Source: Glandiceps talaboti (lineage: Eukaryota; Hemichordata; Enteropneusta; Spengelidae). Taken from it: a stretch of 64,000 bases of DNA. The notes beneath the pieces are model-generated. The model was not told the DNA's origin and did no database searches. It was given only the letters and a program-made list of their open reading frames with translations. The stretch covers positions 12,246,001-12,310,000 of the forward strand of contig NC_135558.1 of NCBI RefSeq assembly GCF_964340395.1, in the 5' to 3' direction. Of the stretch, positions 1 to 64,000 are shown piece after piece (positions within the stretch are counted from its first letter, which is position 1; the number at the start of each line of letters is the position of its first letter). Both the position numbers and the translations under genes were made by a program.

Positions 1-135
1 GTGTACCATGTGGCCCTTCTAATGTGGTCAATTAGCAAATGAAACAGTATACTTTTATACTTGATATGGATGCTATAAATGATTGTGGTACGTACAGAAA
101 AAGCTTTACTTTGGTGTTATGGGTTGTAAATGTAA
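1..135 (+). repeat. Dispersed repeat C, copy 1
   Basis: Matches 17719-17850 along its whole length, with shared strings such as gtggtcaattagcaaatgaa and cttgatatggatgct. It starts at the window edge, so its true left end is unknown. Both copies lie in copy-A introns, same orientation. Confidence 0.75.
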
Positions 136-258
136 AGAGCTTTGACGACATCCAGGGAAAGTGATATAGAAACTAATACTATTTAGTTTTTATTATTATA
201 TGGAGTGGTTGTTATTACTATAAGTCATTTCACTTACAGTATTCCAATTTCTTTTCAG

Positions 259-27252
<26,994 letters not shown>

Positions 27253-29235
27253 GTGAATAACCAACTTCCTTTAATACTATATTTTCAAGGAAGTGATTCA
27301 TTTTCACAGAAAGTGACAACTTAGCTGTTTTGCCAATACCAAATTTTCACCAATTTTTGGAAAGTATGAATGGTGCAATAACTTCAAGTTAAAAGTATTT
27401 TTAATGTGAGTGGAAAGAGTGGACAAACACAAGCAAAATATTGAATATACTTGTAAATTCAAAATGGGAAATTTTGTAATTTACATTCAATTTCTCTTCT
27501 TGCTCATTGCTAAATGTATTCAAAACTACAAAACGTGATATGTAAATTTCAATAATTGTATTGCACCACATAGAATGCCACCTTTACAAACTTCTTAAAA
27601 AAAACTAAATCAAATGAAAATTGGAATAGGTGGTTTTAAAGCTACAAAAGCTAATTCCCATAATCTAATGGAAATGCTATGCTCACAGTGCTCATATGAA
27701 AGGATCGATTGTCCATGCTTCAACTTAACAATCAGAATTCAAATGATTTATAGTTAGTGTTCATACGTTTAATAAATGGATAAATGCTATATAGATCATT
27801 TACTTATCATCATCTGCTTGTACTTTGTACTTTTAAATCTACAGTCTATCAAAGATGTTTTCAGCTTGAGTCTAAACTTTTGGTATATATATATTCAGAA
27901 CATGTAAATGGCACCATCAAGAATGCAATAAGTGAGGCAAATGATAGATTATGCAACGCAGAAGTGTCAAGTCACTGATCATATGTGTAACACTTCTTAA
28001 ATACATGTAATTTCAAGTGTGCCTTTTTTTAAAGAAAATGTTCCTCTTAAGAAATGTGTATGCCCATTTAAATTCAACGAAATGCATTTTTAAAGAATTT
28101 TATTCCTCTTACAAAATTTATATGTCCGTAACTCAGACTATATGGTTTTTATTACCAAACATACACTTCTGATACTGCTATGTAAAGTTCAGTATAAGTG
28201 GTCTTAAAAAGACATTTACGTCAGGATTTTAGTGAGTGTGAACATTTGCAGTACTTCAGTCAGTGAAATAGTGTTTTTTAAAGAATTTATCAATGTAAAT
28301 TTTAATGAAAACAAAAAGTTAGTCATAATTTTTTTGTACATCTTACACCAGCCACAAGTATATTGATGATCATAACCAAAAGTCATGAACAACTACAGTC
28401 ATACAGATCCTTCTAAGCTTGGGGATCATCTCTCTTGACTATTAAATTTTTGGAATCTTATTCATTTTACAAGGTTTTTCTTTGATAAAGTTGGTTCTAA
28501 CAATGATTGAGTTAAAGTTCATTCTAATGAACTATTAAAGTCAAACACATGCTAGTCAAATCATATAGACTGCCACATGTATCACTTTTATTTCCATACC
28601 AGAATTATGTATTGAAATGAACCGTGTGTGTTGACAAAATTGTGCAAATATATGGATGATTTATTGTGGGATCATTAATTTTTTGCAGTGAATGCATGTT
28701 TTACTATGTATTACTCTGGTAATTGAGCCTTCATTGGACTACAGCAGACTCTAACTATAATTGCAACATGTTGATACAACAGTGATAAGCTATTGAATGG
28801 ACGTTGGTTTTATTGGCAGAGTTCCATCAATTTGCAGTGTACTGTTTTGGGACTTCCAATTTTAACACTATGTTGATCACAGGGTGATTAGAATCATACA
28901 ACAGAGGAACCGCGATCATCCACCTGTGTAATCTACCACATTGAAGAACCATAGATTTAGTTTGCACCTTCTTTAGTAAACCAAAGGCTGGATTACCAGA
29001 GTAAAATTCTAATTTCTGAGAATGTTGGAGAAGTTAATGTTATTTGCAATTCTTATATACAAATGACTACAGGATTCATGTCTTGACATCAAAGTATGAG
29101 ATAGAGTATATTTTACCACAATGAATAATTTTTATATACCAGACTCTATTTTATATATTAAATGGACTGCATGTTTTGTTACATTGATTTTATTGTGGAA
29201 CATTCAATAAAATTATCTCAGCTATTGTAACATTA
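27253..29235 (+). other. 3' UTR of copy A (inferred)
   Basis: No coding pattern after the stop. The proposed end is set by AATAAA at 29206-29211 followed by a GT-rich stretch. A block around it (tggactgcatg...acattcaataaaatt) recurs beyond the stop of copy B, which supports a shared 3' end. An earlier AATAAA at 27771 could give a shorter UTR. Confidence 0.55.
29206..29211 (+). promoter_or_regulatory. Poly(A) signal, copy A
   Basis: AATAAA followed 20-50 bases later by GT-rich DNA. The surrounding sequence is conserved in copy B. Confidence 0.55.
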
Positions 29236-30385
29236 TGCTGTGTATGTCCTTAGTGTGATGTGTAGTATGCAGTGAATGGTCATAATGTGCTAATTTATCT
29301 CTAGACTGAACTTCATCATTGTCATCACTGTTGTTGCTGTTCTTCACTCCAATCCAAATATATGTGAAAGATAAAAAAAAATTGAAACGTGTATAGGCTC
29401 TGAAAAACGTGCCCAAAATATCAAATAAGATGGATATGTATGTGTGTGCATGTGCATTATACTTCCAAAGTCAAAAACTGCTAGACTGATCGCTATTGCT
29501 TTGGTATTTGGTGGGGACATTACTGGGGGTGTATGGATGGGAAATTGTTCAAATGAAAATGATTGCACTAAAGGTGTGTCAGAAAGTGTGATTTTTGGTA
29601 ACACTTGATGTCAGAATTTTCCACTTGGAAGATTATTTTGCTTTCAGACTGTAGTAAGGTATTTTTCAAGACAAATTTTACATATACAATATGCTTAGCA
29701 ACAACACCATGCCAATAGCAACAGCCAAAGTGTGGTGCATATTGCAAAAGTAACAGCAGGGAATTGGATAGGCAAGTGCATAAATATCCAACCAGATTTA
29801 AACTGAATACCTCAGTTCCCTAAGGGCAAAGTCCTTAGATTTTTCATTCCTAAACACAATGTGTTGGAATATTAACACATCAGAACATATGCAATTAGTT
29901 ACATGAAACAGGTACCAAATTTTGATTGAATTTGAAGAGTGCATTTTTAAGATATAGCCGAATTACTGAAAAATCATTAATTATGCAAATGAGTCATTAA
30001 AACTACAAACTACATCAACAAACTTTTCAAAACGTGTGATTAGTTGTTTGAAGTGTGTACCAAATTATAAGCATGCATTAAGATATAATTCATTATGCAA
30101 ATGAGTCATTAAACTATATGCTATATTATCAAATGTATATGCCACATGCACTTTATCATCAGTGTATGTACCAAATTATATTGATTAAAGTGTGCATTCT
30201 TCAGATATCTGAAAACCATTACTTATGTAAATAGCTCAGTAATATTCATATTGTGTTTACCAAAACCTAATCAGTTCTAGCACAGACAAGTAAGAGAACA
30301 AGTGCTCTAAATTTCGTTTTAATTGAGCCAGCCATTTTTGAGAAAATGATGGCACAGACAGACGGACGGACAGACAGACAGACAC

Positions 30386-30432
<47 letters not shown>

Positions 30433-31063
30433 CACACACACACACAATTTGCTTTATCTCTCATCTTCTTGGAGATTATCACACGACCAGTATACCAGCA
30501 CTCTCTTCTATACTAGTTTGTGCATGGCTGCGTGTTTGCATGGTGTGATAATCACACAAGCAAATTGTTCCAGTAACCGATGTTTTGGTAATGATAAGAT
30601 TTCTTTATTTAGTCAATAAAGAGAGAATTACATATAGCTATAGGTCTATTTGATAAAAAATGTAAAGCTACTCTGATGCAATCAGGATATATACTTATAT
30701 CTATTCAAGTTGTTATAAAATGTTTTTAAGACCAAAAATGCTACAAAAATTCTATACAACAATAGACAAACCCTTAACTTAGTAGATGCTTTGAATAATA
30801 AATGTTTGAGCCGAGACTCTATCATCCATGATTACATGGAGGTTTCTATGGCGTGTAACCCTGCAAATCATGTTTTGACTAAATGTTCAAGGTAATTTTT
30901 TTCTTTTTATGTATTGTTCGAAACATACAGTGTGCATTTAGATTCAAATTTGCAAGTTGTCAACTTATGGTCATATGCTAATGAAAAGCCATCCATCCAT
31001 ACTACATACATACATACATACATACATACTAGTACATCCATCCATCCATCCATCCTTACATCC

Positions 31064-31094
<31 letters not shown>

Positions 31095-31479
31095 CATACA
31101 TTACCACAACTATAGCAATACCAGACCTTATACTTCACTTGGGCTAAAAAGCTATGGCACATCTGTTTATCATATAGCCAAAACTAGTCAGATACAGCTT
31201 AGTGTGAGGTCCTGATCTGTACAGGGGTCTGCAACTAGAGTAAATTGTCTTTCTCATCACTTTAATATTCTAGAAAATAAAATATTTGTCATGGTAACAA
31301 TCACTCCAAAATGTTGTGTTACAAAACAGTAGTAACGTTGTGGTTTGACTATCCATGTTTCATTTTGGTTGGGAGGGAAAAAAATGCATGGGAATGATAA
31401 AAAAGATGAATGTTTTAAGTGTAGAGAGAAAATGATGATGATCGAGCTAGAACATATAACCACTACACATCACACAACA
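29236..31479. other. Intergenic spacer between convergent genes
   Basis: No coding signal. Holds degenerate tandem sequence around 'attatgcaaatgagtcatta' (29975-30120), an ACAG/CA simple repeat (30350-30446) and a CATA/CATC repeat (30992-31101). Confidence 0.6.
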
Positions 31480-32817
31480 CTACAATAATTCAATATCTGA
31501 GAGAATTTTATTGAATGTAACAAAGCATGCAGTCCATATATATCTCAAACAAAACCGCCAATGGTTTATAGATTAGTCATCTTGGGAAAATGAATTCGAA
31601 GCATGTGTGTTTCTATTATATCAGGAATCAGTCACTTTATATGTATGAATAATGCAAATTTACACAACTCAGCATTCTGAGAAGATCTAATCCCTATATT
31701 CATTTGCATGCTTTAGGAAATAATGCAGTCACAAAAAAATAAATCATACATGTGTTTGTCAAATTTTGTCATGACACACAAATAATTTCGTTGTTGTCTG
31801 GTACAGAAATGAAATTTAGTGTATAATTTTATCAATAACGGATAATTAAAAGGTGCTGGAAAACTCCTAATGTTACTCTTTATTGTTTAGATTGAAGGTC
31901 ACTTTGCAGCTACATCCTTTAAATGCATATAAACAACCGTATTACATATAAATGCATACTGTCAGAGAAAAGTTGTCTAGTCAGTCTGACCTTGTCATCT
32001 GAACCTGCAGAGAGACTGACCTTGTCAACTGGGCCCTTATATCCACATCTTGGACTATATGTATAGTGAGTGTATATTTTCTTTTGTAATGTATTTGGGT
32101 TAATTCACATCATTTTTTTAAATGAAATATGTTGCTATGTATAATGTTATGACCAAGCCAGCAAAAATTGTAGGACTTCAGTGTAGTGTAACAGCTCATC
32201 AGTGTTGGAATTATGTGTTCAAATGAAGACCTGTTGAAATGGTATATCACTAATATAATAGTTATCCATAAAAATCATTGAAGAAGAGAAGTTAGTTATC
32301 TGTGAAATACAAAATTTCACCCTGAATTCGTGTTCACTTATTTTGCTAAAGTTTCCCCACTCATTTCAAGTGAAATTAGTAATATTGTTCCACACACACT
32401 TTTTTCTAAAGTGGTGCAAATTTGGACATGGCAAAACAGCTCTCCTTTTCATCGAAAATTAACTTGATCCCTTGCACATAAAGTATTCCAGACTACTGAA
32501 AATTTAACTTTTGTCGGATGCACTTGAATTTAGTGGACAATGCACACAGAAATAAACGCTTTAAAAAGCATTGTTCTCTGAAGAATTCCTCGATCTATTT
32601 CATGAAAACTTATATTTATGTATATTAGTAGTTAGGCTGATGTTACTGTGTGCATGTTTTGTATCATGCGAGTTCATAATGACATGGTCAGTGAACACAT
32701 TAATTTGCATATAATGTACAATAAGTATGACAGCAGGTCTTATTTCCTCAATGAAAACATTTGTGCATGTACATACATTGTATATGACTACAGCATTTTA
32801 TGAAGTTCATCATTCAA
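31480..32817 (-). other. 3' UTR of copy B (inferred)
   Basis: From the TAA to just past the conserved poly(A) block. No open frame of note. Shorter than the UTR of A (1.3 against 2.0 kb). Confidence 0.5.
31507..31512 (-). promoter_or_regulatory. Poly(A) signal, copy B
   Basis: AATAAA on the minus strand inside acattcaataaaatt, the same context as in copy A, followed by a GT-rich stretch. Confidence 0.55.

Positions 32818-64000
<31,183 letters not shown>

Overview
The window is animal nuclear DNA. It is AT-rich, with many short exons bounded by GT/AG introns, long microsatellites, foldback elements, SINE-like copies and a Penelope-like retroelement relic. It holds the 3' parts of two complement C3-type thioester protein genes in tail-to-tail order. 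Orthology to the anaphylatoxin-bearing C3/C4/C5 group is clear: macroglobulin domains, a tetrabasic beta/alpha processing site, an anaphylatoxin segment, a thioester domain with CGEQ and a downstream catalytic His, CUB, MG8 and a C345C tail. The host is probably an invertebrate (deuterostome or lophotrochozoan); I cannot name the species.

Layout. Copy A (+ strand) enters at the left edge and ends at a stop at 27250-27252. Thirty-five exons are visible, giving 1568 codons in one intact frame from MG2 to the C-terminus; the signal peptide and MG1 lie upstream of the window. Copy B (- strand) enters at the right edge and ends at a stop at 32818-32820. Twenty-seven exons are visible, aligning one-to-one with A9-A35 and giving 1211 codons in an intact frame from MG5 to the C-terminus. 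The stops are 5.6 kb apart. Both copies share a recognisable 3'-end block with AATAAA (29206-29211 in A, 31507-31512 reversed in B), which leaves about 2.2 kb of true intergenic DNA.

The copies differ in meaningful ways. A keeps the classic GCGEQ thioester; B has His in place of that Gly (HCGEQ) but keeps the Cys, the Gln and the distal catalytic His. A carries a 26-codon Arg-rich expansion between TED and MG8 that B lacks. B lacks two C345C cysteines present in A. Both have an anaphylatoxin segment with only four cysteines. The two proteins would be secreted opsonins of the alternative-type complement pathway, cleaved after an Arg by a convertase to release a C3a-like peptide and expose a thioester for covalent attachment. 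Copy B may be chemically specialised.

The introns hold much of the unusual material. (1) A 92-bp-arm palindrome in a copy-B intron carries a complete type I hammerhead ribozyme on each strand, beside a decayed Penelope-like GIY-YIG endonuclease fragment. (2) A minisatellite built from an exon end plus its 5' splice site lies in the same intron of both copies. (3) A pure TTC repeat of about 39 units forms the 3' splice-site tract of one copy-B exon. (4) A mobile foldback repeat runs into the acceptor of the anaphylatoxin exon of A. (5) A 1.8-kb TIR element has long C-runs and internal tandem repeats. No other protein-coding gene, rRNA, complete tRNA or CRISPR array is supported.
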